Assembly: GCA_025890175.1 (NCBI GenBank)
Contig: JANPYM010000004.1
Span: 1,371,134-1,435,133, forward strand
Direction: 5' to 3'
Source: Ciborinia camelliae
Taxonomy: Eukaryota > Ascomycota > Leotiomycetes > Helotiales > Sclerotiniaceae
DNA length: 64,000 nt
Below are positions 34,062 through 46,013 of the stretch, piece after piece; within the stretch, counting starts at the first letter, position 1; each line of letters opens with the position of its first letter. The notes under the pieces are model-generated. The model had not been told where the DNA came from, did no database searches, and was given only the letters and a program-made list of their open reading frames with translations. A program made the translations under genes and the position numbers.

Positions 34062-34964
34062 ATGTCAAACAATTTTCTCATCACAGGAGCGACGGGAAAG
34101 CAAGGCGGAGCGACCATTGATGCTCTTCTCTCTGCTGCTGGATCGTCTGACTTTACCATATTTGCTTTGACTCGCAATCTCGAATCACCACAAGCACAGA
34201 AGCTGATCAAGAAATCCGACAAGGTCAAACTCCTTCAGGGCGATCTAAATGATTGTCCTGCGATTTTCGAAGCGGCTCCTCAGCCCATCAAGGGCGTCTT
34301 CTGCGTTACCATGCCCAACTTCAGTTTCGTTGATACAGGCGCGAGCGAAGAGGACAAAGGCAAAGCTCTTATCGATGCATCAATAAAGCATGGCGTAGAA
34401 CACTTCGTATTCACATCTGTGGACCGTCACGGCAAGGATTCCGATAATGATACTACCAATATTCCTCATTTTATCAGCAAGGCCAATATTGAGAAACATT
34501 TGAAGGAGAAATGCGCAGGGACCAAAATGGCATGGACCATCCTTCGACCGGTCGCATTCATGGATAACTTCAGTACTGGCTTCGCAGGGAAGATTTTTCC
34601 AACCGTCTGGTGTGCATCGTTATCTCCGACAACCAAACTCCAGCTTGTTTCGTGCGCGGATATTGGATACTTTGGGGCTCAGGCATTGCTCAAACCGAAG
34701 GAATACAATGAACTCGCGATCAGTTTGGCAGGCGATGAATTGACATTCGCAGAAGCGAATGAGATATTTCATTCGAGACTTGGAAAGGATATTCCTAGAA
34801 CGTATGGTTTTGTTGGATCTGCTCTTCTCTGGGCGATAGGGGATGTTGGGTTAATGTTCACTTGGTTTGAACAGAGAGGGTATGGTGCAGATATCAATTC
34901 TTTGAGAAAGGAGCATCCACGACTTCAAAGTCTAGGAGACTGGCTGAAGACGAGTGGATTGTAA
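34062..34964 (+). CDS. NmrA-like family NAD(P)-binding protein
   Basis: Single-exon gene of 300 residues in the atypical short-chain dehydrogenase (NmrA/HSCARG) family. The dinucleotide-binding motif GATGKQGG lies at residues 9-16. A LQGDLND segment, HFVFTSVDRHG, and the WTILRPVAFMDNF stretch typical of the group follow, with a family-typical C-terminal half (ADIGYFGAQALL, LAGDELTFAEANEIF). NmrA-type proteins sense NAD(P) redox state or act as reductases. Neither can be chosen here, since the usual catalytic YxxxK is not obvious. Intact, normal length. No biosynthetic neighbours point to a pathway. Confidence 0.9.
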   Translation: MSNNFLITGATGKQGGATIDALLSAAGSSDFTIFALTRNLESPQAQKLIKKSDKVKLLQGDLNDCPAIFEAAPQPIKGVFCVTMPNFSFVDTGASEEDKGKALIDASIKHGVEHFVFTSVDRHGKDSDNDTTNIPHFISKANIEKHLKEKCAGTKMAWTILRPVAFMDNFSTGFAGKIFPTVWCASLSPTTKLQLVSCADIGYFGAQALLKPKEYNELAISLAGDELTFAEANEIFHSRLGKDIPRTYGFVGSALLWAIGDVGLMFTWFEQRGYGADINSLRKEHPRLQSLGDWLKTSGL

Positions 34965-35758
34965 TGATGAATCCCAAGGGGGTGACATGCGGTGTTTTTT
35001 TGGAGTATGGATCATAATCTTTATTTTGAATGCTAATAATCTCTAACTATCCATTTTTCATTTATATTTGAAGCCTATTGCGAGGAGTCTTGGAAGAGAT
35101 ACTTGCTTGTTATAATCAGAGCTCGATGGGATAAAACCATCAGTATTGTTTTCCGTGCCTATTTTCCAACACAGTGACTCTCTCGGACGAAATATTGAAG
35201 TGCATACCATTGATAGTATATTCTTTGTTTGATAAAAAAGTATGTACTGGTAATCACTTTTCTTTTGAGTATTTTTGTCTAAAGTTCCGAAGAAACCTTG
35301 GGAAAAGAGTGCTGTACTTTAGTATGATCTCTACCTACTTCAGTCTTGATCGATTAAAATTTCTGTTGTCAAACGGTCTACACCTAGGTTCCAATGGCTC
35401 GATTACAAGTGCTAGCGAATGAATGTACGGCGCAGCTTTGAGAGACATCTTAATCCGCCACACCAGTTCCAATATTGGCGGCTTGGATGACCACCCATCT
35501 TCAACTTTGATGAAACTACCGATATTTACAAATCCACAGTCCGAGTTGGTAACAATTACCGAACTTTGCACTCGAATACTTACACAACAGCCTATCCCAC
35601 CCAATTTGCGCTTACCACAGATGTGCGTTAACGACCAATTGTCATCGTGGGATACCTCACGAGATGAGCAAGATGGGATCTCGTGCCCTTATACAGAAGT
35701 AGTAAACGCGATATCTCGTGGGCTCAAAGGTTGCCATCAATGAGAATTTATTGAACTT
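34965..35758. other. intergenic, one unassigned open frame
   Basis: A 106-residue plus-strand frame at 35423-35743 has ordinary amino-acid make-up but no motif, and an overlapping minus-strand frame is also open. It could be a gene fragment. No other gene seen. Confidence 0.3.
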
Positions 35759-35807
35759 ATTGTATTGTTGTATCGAGCTAGTGTATGTAGAACTATTTTA
35801 TAACGAC
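35759..35807. repeat. hairpin repeat, copy E (inverted relative to copy D)
   Basis: Read on the minus strand it gives TATAAAATAGTTCTACATAC, ACTAGCTCGATACAACAATA and CAATAAGTTCAATA, matching the copy at 30923 nearly throughout. Similarity extends a few bases left to about 35746. It lies in an otherwise gene-poor interval. Confidence 0.7.
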
Positions 35808-36547
35808 AGATATTAATATTAATGCGAGGAACCGCGTACGGTTGATTGATGAACGGGAGGTTTGATTGGGTGGGTTTACGTCTGTTGGAGAGATGGTAGT
35901 GGATAGGGGGAAGAGAGAGATGTAACGGGGTTATAGGAGAGGATTGGAGAATACAGCTTTTTGTTATTTGGGATAGCCGAGAGTGTTGAACAATCCTTAA
36001 GGAGGATGGATGTTGAAGGAACGGATGAGCTAGTGCAGGGGGTGGATTCGCTACCGGGAGGGAGAGATGATGGGGAAAGTAGTGAGGTGGTAACGGATTG
36101 GCTTGAAAGATATGATGCTGGGGGAAGGGAAGGGAAGAGTGGAGGATGTCGGGGAGAAAATGAGTAGTTGTGAAGAGAGCGTAGGAGCGACTTCTGGGGA
36201 GAGTGTGCTTTGCTGGATTGTATGTTTAAAGATTGAACAATCATATGCACATCATCTAATTAGATTTGTCATCACAAGGGATAAAAAGAAAAGAAAAGAT
36301 ATTACATCAACACCCATTCCAACACAGGCAACAAACCATCACATGAAAATATTCAAACTTTGATGGACGTTGTGGATTATTGGGAATTTATTTCCATGTA
36401 TCGACTGGTATCTAATTGCGAGCTTCGGGTGTTTCAAGCGAGCACCCCAGCTGTTATGCTATTTAATTTCATAAGCCAGTAAGTACCCCACATCGCATGA
36501 TATTTATCACATTCATCAATCTAATAGCTCTTGTGCAATGCAAGAAA
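35808..36547. other. intergenic with a coding-like fragment (35955-36166, plus strand)
   Basis: The plus-strand frame reads LLFGIAESVEQSLRRMDVEG and continues acidic with TDWLERYDAGGREGKS until a stop at 36165. It has no start or partner exon and begins next to repeat copy E. It may be the 3' end of a lost gene. No family recognised. Confidence 0.25.
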
Positions 36548-38973
36548 TCAACCTCCATCCCTATTTTTAGCCTGTGGCCGGCGAAGAAAAAATATCGATA
36601 AATACAATTGTAAATAGTCGTTACCATTCGTTCATTGTGGTTCTGTCTTGACTTTCGTTCGTAATACGGGTTCATGATCCTATCATATATAAGTATTTCA
36701 CGCATGACTCGAAACTGAAGAGATCAAATGAAGTGCTTACCTCTGCCTTCCGCTTGCCCAGAACCGTTGGCTCAGGCGTCCCCCTATCCTTCGTGGCCTC
36801 TGCATAACAGCTACCATGATAAATACGATCGCCGACTTTCTTGGCATCCATCCATACAAACTCTTGCGCATCAACTAGCCATTTCATCTCGAACTTCTCT
36901 TGGCATATAGGACAAACACTGCCAGCAAGAGCAGGATCATCTGGCACCGCTAGATATTGAAGTTTTGGCTTAGCATTCACAGCCGAAGAAGAGCCATCAG
37001 CGCCGTGAGGATTCTCCGATGTATCGTGCACTTGATCATCTTCTGGTTCGCGCGATTTTATCCAGTCCTGTAGTGTATTAGATTTTAGGGAAAAAGAATA
37101 GTGGTGTGATCACTTACCAGTTCATCAACATACCAACTTCGATGTTGACCTCTCTTCTCGGCTTCGGCCATTCGTTGGTGAACACGGAAGTGCCAATCCA
37201 TGTGGGCAGTTTTCTTCTTTCGGCCTTCTGCGTCTGATTGAAAACGTCGTCCACATTGGGTGCATGGCGCGCCAAGATTTTCGTAGAGACTGGAGATGAG
37301 ATGGGGGCGGAACCTGGTATTGTTAGTACGAAAGGAAAGTTTGACTGGGCGAGAATTCTTACATTTTCAGCGACGCTGGCTTCAGAACTACATCATTGGG
37401 AATTTCAAAAAGGGGGGTCCGCGACACGGGAGGCGCACTTATGAAGGGGAGGGATGGGGGGAATGTAGGAGGAATAGTGCCGCTTAAAACACTTGGTGGT
37501 TGGGTTGGTGTACTTGATACTGCTTGTGCTGCGGGTAGCATACCAGCAGCTCGAAGTCTTTCAATTAAAGAGTTGGGATCTGCTGCGGGTCTTGAAACGG
37601 GCGCCGAGACAGGCATTGGGGGAACGGGTTGAAAGGGCAGCTGTAAAGGTAGTGGCTGAGGAGATTGGATTGCGACAGCGGCTTGAGTGGGAGGAGGCGT
37701 GGGGATCTGTGGGGCTGAAGGTTGTCGGGCTAACAGAGCAGCTAATCCACCAGGGCCCAGTAAAGAGCTTAAGGTTGGCTGCGGTTGAGGTTGGGGTGTT
37801 GGCGTCGCTACAGGTGCTGGCCTAGGGGATGGGACTTTTGGGACTGACTGGGGAGGCCCCGACAGTTGCGCAACTTGGTCTTTTATCATTGCTATTTGAT
37901 CAGGTGGGAGCCTTTGGGTTTGCAGGATGGTCTGTAAATCAAGTAAGGCTTTTAGCCTTGTTTGTATACTACTATCGTATGGGCTCTGGGCAAATTCTGC
38001 CTTTGAAGAGGTTATGAGAGTGGAGATATCCCTGTTCAATACATCTACGCTAGCGTCTAGTGATTGATATCCCCGAGACTGTGACTGCTGCCAGGATGCC
38101 GAGCTGCCTGACTGTTGGGAATACTGTTGAACTGGAGGTGGCCGCTGGCGAGTATTAGTATCAAGCAGGAAGATTAGGGACGATCACGTACCTGAGGAAG
38201 TCCATGTTGCATATGACCATTGGTCTGATTGCTGTATTGTTGGCCACTTGCTGGGGGAGGGTATTGCTGAGGATATCCAGAGTGTCCGGGAGGTGGATAG
38301 AGAGGTTGACGGGATGAGTTTGGAGGAGTTGGCGTGTTACGATAGGGAGCTTGACCTGCGGCAGATCGACCTCGACCCATCAGCTGCTGTTGACTTCTCA
38401 ATTGCTCTTGTTGGAGAGCAGAGGTTCTGGCTTTTATGAGAGCGTTTTCGATGGGACGAGTTACTTCTGGAGGGAATACGGGCCGTGTATCTATAGAGCC
38501 AGGTACAGGTTCCTTCCAGGTTTTCAGCATCTCATCCATTTTCCTTCGCACATCGTGGGAAACCAAAGCATATGCCTCCATGAAGGTTGAGTAGAGTTGC
38601 CGACCGAAGAAGAGTGTATAGGGCGTTCCAACATTCTTGACTACGGAATCGAGAACGTAGAAAGCAGGTAATTTCTTTTGTGGAGAAGTCTGTCATTAAC
38701 TCGTAAGTAATGGAATTTAAAGTAGGCACAAAGCAAAGTAAAAGCAAAGTACATCTATAATTACTAGAGTTTGCTAGTATTACTAAATGAAAATATTTAT
38801 CCTACCTGTTTTATATGATTCTTCAAGGCCTCTGAAATGGCTAAAGCATGTTCTGTGTTTTCCTTTGCTATAACGGTTAGATTGCTGATCTCATATCTCG
38901 AATTCATAGTCAAATCTTCAAGGGCTTTTTTGTAGTCCTCCGCTACCTCATCAGAAGGAACTCCAAATGACAT
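36548..38973 (-). CDS. PCF11: Pcf11, subunit of the cleavage and polyadenylation factor IA
   Basis: Acts in pre-mRNA 3'-end cleavage and in transcription termination by binding the RNA polymerase II C-terminal domain. The first exon starts at 38973 (MSFGVPSDEVAEDYKKALED) and with the next exon forms the N-terminal CTD-interaction domain (NSRYEISNLTVIAKEN; then KKLPAFYVLDSVVKNVGTPY; LFFGRQLYSTFMEAYALVSH). A Gln/Pro-rich middle follows, then a helical stretch (LNRDISTLITSSKAEF), then a long Pro-rich region. The C-terminal part has the first zinc finger (CTQCGRRFQ...HMDWHFRVH) and the second (VCPICQEKFEMKWL...HGSC), which flank the Clp1-binding region. The last exon adds the short tail ending KNRDGG at 36548. 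Introns are short GT-AG. No break seen. Divergent from the secreted inhibitor gene. Confidence 0.93.
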
Positions 38974-39848
38974 GATGGGCTAAAGGGAAGCCGCAGAGGA
39001 TTGCAAGGAGGGTTGCAAAGGGTGCTCAAGCTTGCAATGATGATCTTGATGATGAAAGACAGCCACAGGAAAAAGGTCTTTGTCGTCGCAAAAGAACCAC
39101 CAAACTCCACAACTCGATTAAACAAGAAGGAGCTTTTAAACAACAGCTAACTAGTACCATGCAAAAGTATTCAACTCGAGAAGAACTAGAAGTGTGTATT
39201 TTTGATGACTTTCAATGTTTCTGATAGCCTCCTGTAACCCTCAACTCTCTGTATTCAATTCCCTTTTCCTATGAGGCCTAGCCCTGATAGATTGCTTGAT
39301 GCCCCACGCCTTTATCCTCCTTCCCAAATTCCAAAGTCAGATCTCACGCAGTTTATTAGTTCCTTCGTTTATTGCTTGTGCAGATTTCGTGAAAGTTCGA
39401 TGTGCAATTTGTTGTATTCTCGATATATTTTCGAAGGTTCAAGTTGCTTTTAAGTTGAAGATCAAAGATGTTCGTTTGCAGAAATGCGACGATGTGGTGA
39501 ACCATTCCATGTTTACCTGAAAGTTTATAAGGTTAGCTAGTACCTAAGGTAGCTAAGGTAACCTTGCTTAGGTAATAAATATGAATGGCTGAGGCACCAT
39601 CATACTGAAGATTGCCCATCCATGATGGATGTATCATTACGTTATCTCCCGGGTTTCCACTAGCGCCTCCCGTAGTCCCCCACGTAGTAGGTAGGTAGGT
39701 AGGTACCTTCCCCATGATCTCGAGGTCGTATGCCCATGCCCATGCCTCCTCATATATTCTTCTTACTGTGCTGAGTACTTTATTTACCTTTCCAACAATC
39801 CAACATTTTCAATTTTAGAATACACCAAGATTCGACAATTTTATCAAC
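38974..39848. other. divergent promoter region, Pcf11 / secreted inhibitor
   Basis: About 870 bp. It contains CTTACCTA/TAGGTA-rich low-complexity DNA, with a GTAGGTAGGTAGGTA run near 39686. No gene seen. Confidence 0.45.
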
Positions 39849-40189
39849 ATGAAACTCACATTATTCTCTACCTTCCTATTCCTAACAGCTGTGTTGAGCG
39901 CAACAGAGCCTCAAAAGGCAGTGATTATCTCGTATCCTGACAATACTCCAATCAACGTCGTACAAAAGGCTATGGATGCGATCAAGGCTGCCGGAGGTAG
40001 TATTACACATGAATACAAACTTATCAAGTAAGTGTGCCTACTTGCAAACTGCTCATGTTTATATCTAATTGCCTTTGCAGAGGTTTCGCAGCTAAAGCTC
40101 CCGCTAAAGTCCTCGAGACTGTTCAAACGTGGGGAAATGATTATCATGCTATTGTTGAGGAGGACCAGATTGTTCACGCCAATAATTGA
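39849..40189 (+). CDS. small secreted protein resembling inhibitor I9 / subtilase propeptide
   Basis: Exons 39849-40027 and 40081-40189, split by a 53-bp intron (GTAAGT...TGCAG), give 95 residues. A clear signal peptide (MKLTLFSTFLFLTAVLSA) is followed by a domain of about 75 residues: KAVIISYPDNTPINVVQKAM, GGSITHEYKLIKGFAAKAPA, and VEEDQIVHANN. This is the beta-alpha-beta layout of peptidase inhibitor I9 (the subtilisin propeptide fold), stand-alone as in yeast protease B inhibitor Pbi2. Unlike Pbi2 it has a signal peptide, so it is probably secreted or vacuolar. Likely role: inhibiting or chaperoning a subtilisin-like protease. No protease gene is nearby. Confidence 0.85.
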
Positions 40190-41524
40190 GAATCGACCTG
40201 GACGATAAGATGGAAGTAGAAATTGGCGCATTCGGGAAACTTTACCTATTGGTGGCGGAAGATGGGATACCAGGCAGGGCGAGGGACTCAAATGGTGGTC
40301 CTCAATTCTAGGATAGGACTGGTGTACTGGTACATGGAAGCATTAGGAAATTGGAGTTTGCGGTCTTGGAACATATCTAACACGATTTGGATATTTATTG
40401 TAATGCTACTCGATCGGACAGTGTCAGGCAGCCTCAACTACATTCTCTTGTTCGGAACGAAATTGTAATATTACTATGAAACAATCTTAGCTACTGTTGC
40501 TGTTCGCCCACAGATTTACTTTCTTTATATGCGGGGCCGATCAAAGGCTTTGGTAATGGCCAATTCAGATTTCCATACCTAGGTAGGTAATTATTACACT
40601 TATCTAATACAGATGTTCCCCAAAATCCCTTTGTCTTTGCCACTTCTCACTTCTTTCATCGATTTACGGCGTAGAGTAGAGTAGATCCGGAAATTGCCTA
40701 CTTTATGTTCACTGGACAAGACCTCGAGGAGTCGAAGACCTTCTGTCTCTTGATAACCTATTGATATGATATGTAGCCGCAAACGGGCTTCTTTATATTG
40801 GCTACCTAGTATCTACCTACCTGGGCAGATGCTCGATTGGTTCTTCTGATATTCTGCAGTAAAGTAAATCCGTAAATCCGTAAATCCTTTGAAAAAGCAA
40901 CTGCACTTTTTATTCTGTATGCTCCCCCACAAAAGGATTCATTGTTGTTGTACCGTAAAAGTCCTTAACCCCACAAAGTGAAAGAACCATGATGTTCAAC
41001 AAGGGACTCGACTCAAGCCTGGACTTTTATACATTCCCTACCTTAGCTACCTTTGACTGGTTGATGGGTGGGTGGCACTGTCAGAAATGAATATGGAAAT
41101 AAAGAGTACCTGTACAGTCGAAGACAATGAAAACGTGAGAACTGGAATGTTATAAAATATTATAAAATAAAATAAAATAAAATAAAATAACTCCAGCTAC
41201 GATAATTCAATCACGAAGAATCCCTTTGAGATGCTCATAAGGTTATCATTATAGCAGTCTAGGAGCCAATAAAGCAAAACTTTCCAGACTTCCTTCCCAG
41301 AATTGAACCTCAGCCTCCCACTCCCAGGGTTATCACTAAAAACACATTTTCGTATAATCATAATCTAGGAATCTAGAAATTCATCTGCGCGCGCTTGCAC
41401 CTGCACCTGCATGCATTCTGCACGATAAGACTTATTATTATAAGACTTCAACCTCACTCACTTCTTCACATCTCCTTACACCGCTGAACCCGTCACCGAA
41501 CGGGTTACTGTTAACAAAGGCAAA
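40190..41524. other. intergenic, promoter of the Hook gene
   Basis: About 1.3 kb. It contains a pentanucleotide run of AAAAT/ATAAA type near 41160-41190, repeated GTAAATCC words near 40864-40885, and a CGCGCGC segment near 41390. No gene supported. Confidence 0.45.
41164..41190. repeat. AATAA-type pentanucleotide microsatellite
   Basis: About five tandem AATAAA-like pentamers, simple slippage repeat. Confidence 0.6.
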
Positions 41525-44500
41525 ATGCCCACCAGTTTGGAGCCTCCTAATGATACTCTAAGGGCAGCTCTCTTAGCATGGGTATGTGATTCAATGCTAT
41601 TCTTTATGCGCTCCTTTTTCCGATACTAACATTTCCTCGCGATTAGGTCAATACCTTTCCTGTCGTGTTGACCAAAATCACATCAATAGAAGACTTGACC
41701 GATGGCCTTGTGTTATCTGATTTGTTGGGTACGTTTTGGACCATCGACCATACTATACAATGCTCTCAGTCTGGATGCTGAATTTATATAATCTAGAGGA
41801 CATCGACCCCGCATACGCCGTCAAAGATCTTCCGCAAATAACGAGTTCTACAAAATGGGTTGCCGCCAAACAGAGCTTGGAGGCCGTTTACAAGTCCCTG
41901 GTCAAATATGCTCACGAGCACTGCGACAGTTGGGTGAACGCAGTGGTTGTCGAATACCCGATCGATTTCAATGCTTTGGCACAATACTCAGATCCCACCG
42001 AATCGATGAAGGTAGTACAGAAAGTCAGAACTAGACAAAACATCGCCATAACTAACAGGATATTTCAGCTTATCACCATATTCCTGTTGGTCGCCTTGAA
42101 AGGTCCTAACCAAATCAGATATATCGACCGCATCACAACGAAGCTTAGCCTGAGCGCTCAATCAGTGATCGCGACCCATGTTGAAACAGTAAGTTAAATT
42201 GTTCGAGCAGTGTATTATGAGGTCGCTGAACATGGTTGTAGATAGAGAAGGATCTTGCAGCTGCTGTACCGAACATAGTAAACCATCCTGTCACCCATCC
42301 ACAGGACGAACTGGCTTTGGAAGAAAAGTTCTCCATCGTCGCTACTGACCATGCAGCATTGAAAAAGCGCAATGCTGACCTGATTACACGTTTGGAAAAT
42401 CTGTCAGAAAGCCGAGATATTTTACTAGACGAAAACAAAGAACAAGAACGACTAATCGAACAGCTACAAGAGACCATTAATCATGGAGGCAAAACAGACT
42501 ACATTTTGAGACTTGAAAAGAGGCTCGAGGACTCCGAAAAATTGATTGCTTCTATGGAGCAGCAGCTTGAAGACGCTCGAGTGAATAGAGAACGAAGCAA
42601 CAAAGAGTTAGTGTCGATCAAAAATACCCGGGACTTGGAAGTTCAAGACAGATTTAAAGAACTCGAAGTCGAGAATTCTGCTTTGTTGAAGAGAGCGAAC
42701 AAGGTGGATCATTATGAAAAGAAACTTGCCCAGCAAAACGCCATTGAACGGGAAAACACACGGCTACGGGAGCAGCTAGATGTACTACAAGAAAACCAAA
42801 AGGATTATGACAAGGTTCATATGGAAAATGAACTACTCAAAACAACTCGCAGCGAATATATGAAAGTACTCGAGGGGCAGGAAAATACCATAACTGATTT
42901 TAAAAATAAGGCTATGCGTCTAGAAGAAGAGCTTAGATTACGTGCGGAGGAGATAGAAATCAACCTGGAAAGGCAGCGACATGATGAAAAGTACATTCAG
43001 GAGCTTCAAGAACGCATAGACTCACAATCGCCAGAAGAGCCATCGGGAGGATTCAGTCTCGAAGATGAGCTTAATCGAAGTGATATTCCAAATGAGCCAA
43101 GCCCGCAGCTTGAGATATCAAGACTTAAAGCTGAGATTCAGGTTCTAAAGAGTAATGTTGGTGGCAAAGCTAATGCTGAACTTCGAATCGAGCTGCAGAA
43201 ATCTGAAATGGAAGTCCGGAGAATTCGCGAGAAGATGCAAGAGTTGAAAGAGGCTCACGCCGTTACTCAAGATCAAATTTCAACGATTATGAGCGACAGG
43301 TCCTTGCTCCCAACAGACGAAGCGTTAGTTCTAGCAGTCGACAAAATGATGCACATTGGACCTTTTCAACTGACGCTCGATGATTTTCACAGAGACAGAG
43401 CGAAGTCCGCCGGACAATCATTGTACAGCGACGCCACCCAGGAGATCGAAAGATTGAACCAGAAAATAATCGAGCTTACCGCAAAGATTACAAGCAGCGA
43501 GCGAGACCTATTAAGAGCACGAGCAGATTGTAGGCTATCAAGTTTCTGGCATGTCTGGAGCATTAGCTAACCTGGATATAGTGAGTGCTATGGACTCCGA
43601 TGAGATCACAGCATTAGAACAGCTCAAAGAGGCGAACGAATTAGTAGCGTCCTCATATGAGAAGGATTTGACACTTCTCCAGGCACAGCATGACGATTTG
43701 AGAAAAGAATTTGTTGACCAGCAGTCTCACCTTCTTGCAGCATTAAAATCCAAAGATAAGCTATCGGAACAACTGAAAACTATCTTTCAAAAGCCATCTA
43801 GTTCTATTGAAGAAACAGGCAAGAATCCCGAGCCTGCAACAGCACTTGATGCATTGAAAGAGGTAAGTCAAGAGGACACTATTTCTACATCAAAACCATC
43901 ATCTTCACCAACTTCACCAAAGAAACAACCCGCAATCAAGCGAATCGGAACATTGTTCGGTAGCAAAAAATCTAAGAAATCCACAAAAGCCGCTCAGGGT
44001 CATGATCAACATGATGAAGAACTTATCAGGGAGCAAGCAGCGCTCGGTGTTTTGCCAGTGGCACAACTGCCATCGTCATCTTCTCAAACATACCCAGCAC
44101 CATCTCCGTTACCTACATTCCCCCCAAAATCAGATAAAGGCATCGACTGATAATATTTCCCAGCAACTTAAAAAGAAGGAATCAACCATTCAAGATCTTC
44201 AACGAAGACTCGTCCTGGCAGAAGACCCAGAAGCGCAGAAGGTACCGTATCGTCTTTTCATTCTCACAAGCACCCTCATCAATAATATCTTACCTCTATT
44301 CCAATCAATATTTGTGTCCACGTTGAGATTTATATTATCACGTGAAGTATGTATGTGCAGGCAACTGATTCAACAATATGTGAAGGCTGCAAATGATGTT
44401 TTGGTGAAGAACCTCACTCGCGAAAACACCCTGATAGCCACAGCTTGGTACGACCTCACTAGTCGATTACAAAGTAATCATGTGGTTCTGCAGCGCAGAC

Positions 44501-44565
44501 AAGATGCGCCAAAGAGTTGGCTTAACAAACAACGACAACTTGTGAACTCAGGTCCAAGACGCTGA
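41525..44565 (+). CDS. Hook-family dynein cargo adaptor (HookA-like)
   Basis: Links early endosomes to cytoplasmic dynein in filamentous fungi, with the FTS/FHIP partners. The start is ATG at 41525 (MPTSLEPPNDTLRAALLAW). The N-terminal Hook domain is assembled from short exons (VNTFPVVLTKITSIEDLTDG, then DIDPAYAV, SSTKWVAAKQSLEAVYKSL, LITIFLLVALKGPNQIRYID). The centre (about 42240-43530) is a long coiled coil. An intron with GTAGGC donor near 43531 joins to SAMDSDEITALEQLKEANEL. The C-terminus, NTLIATAWYDLTSRLQSNHV followed by LQRRQDAPKSWLNKQRQ, is the conserved end of fungal Hook proteins (cargo-binding region). Two C-terminal junctions (around 43863-44165 and 44241-44372) need frame changes whose splice sites I could not fix. 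Either introns or a small sequence error could explain them. Confidence 0.85.
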
Positions 44566-46013
44566 ATTTGACATGTGCGAGATCCAAGATGGTGATAAGC
44601 ATAGACAAGAATATTATTCGGCGAAACTGGTCGCATGCTAGCATAAATCTGCATTTTTGGCGGAAAATTGGATGAGAGAACGAATTCATGACCTGAATAT
44701 TTCGTATGCATTATAGGGCTAAGAGGACCCGGAGGGCAGCATTTTATGGATATAGGGATAGAGATGTCTAAGATTGGGGCTGCAGATTGATTAAGGATGA
44801 ATATCGAGCGATTCTCTTTGGTTGGGACTTTTGCGTATACCCTCCCCTCTTTTATACGACACAACGTTATGGCTTTAAAAAAAAGTTGACAAGTAGTACT
44901 CTCTCACAATTGCTTATATGTATGTACATCGCTTAAACCGTCCAGACTTTAAAGACATCGTATATAACCGATGTGCAAATCACTCCATGCGGTCGGGTCA
45001 CTGTTCTTCCACGGTTTATATAATTTTACCACATTAATAACTAGTGGCTTTGCCCAATTTTTGCAACCCAGTATATGTGGTGACCACTATAATCCGTCAA
45101 TTTCCATCGCGCCCCTGAAAAATCGTTCTATCATCAGGACCCTGAAAAGTGGGAATGTCCCCTCAAACCATATACTAACAGCCTATTCAGCCCATTGCCC
45201 CTTTCGGTGCGGCGCGAGGTTGGAGCACATAGTTTAATTTCAACGCCTTGTAAGGGATCGGCATCGTCGCTTAAGACTAACTCATCTGCGGCCCTTTGTC
45301 CGGGTCCGCCATTCCACGCTAGCCGTCCTCACATCAACGATGGTTCACTCCTGGGATTTCTTTTGTCAATCCTGAGCATCGAGAGCAGAAAGAGAGCATC
45401 GAGAGTAGAAAGTGTCGGCCTGGTGTCCGACGAGATTCAGATGTGCAACAAAAAAGAGGGAAATACGGGAACTAGTTTTGGGGAGGGTGGGATTGGTGGA
45501 GAGGGATAGGGGTCGTGATTTGATCATCATGGCGTTGGGAAGTTTCGGGGGTGCACTTATGCACTTGGCTTCTGAACTGGGATTGGATTACATTTATGGG
45601 ATCGAAATGTTGAAACAATCGAAATCTGGAATTGGATTTCGATGCTTTATATAGGCTTGTATGTAAATCTGCTTAGTATGTTTTTTGTGTAACACCGTCT
45701 ATGTTGTGGAAGGTACGCATTGAATGAGATTGAGATTGTTAATTAAATACAAAGAGATTTGGCTACCTGCATTCCTCGACCTGAACCACTGGAGAGCCGA
45801 GAAAAGAAACGGAGGCTGGACTCCAGTCCGACGATTCTGCACTGAGATATAATACTGGGGCTCTAGAAAGCACTACCGCATGTCTGACTACCAGGAGTAG
45901 CCGGAGGCACAGAGGAACCTCCGAATCGATGGCTGATGTTCCAGCGCATTCCGAGAATTGCACTCCCATTGGAATTCCGAGTCCCCGCCCAACATGAAAT
46001 TAATAATGGATCA
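44566..46013. other. intergenic, convergent 3' flanks
   Basis: About 1.4 kb between the ends of the Hook and Mak10 genes. Frames of 60-130 residues occur on both strands with no motif. A short direct repeat CATCGAGAG.AGAAAG lies near 45378-45410. No gene supported. Confidence 0.4.

Noticed and set aside
35876..36250. 124-residue minus-strand frame rich in Ser/Pro/Leu
   Set aside because: Low-complexity shadow of the GA-rich plus strand; the opposite frame looks more coding-like, though also weak.
45195..45654. overlapping plus-strand frames between Hook and Mak10 genes
   Set aside because: No motifs, no plausible partner exons, and they sit in a convergent 3' interval.
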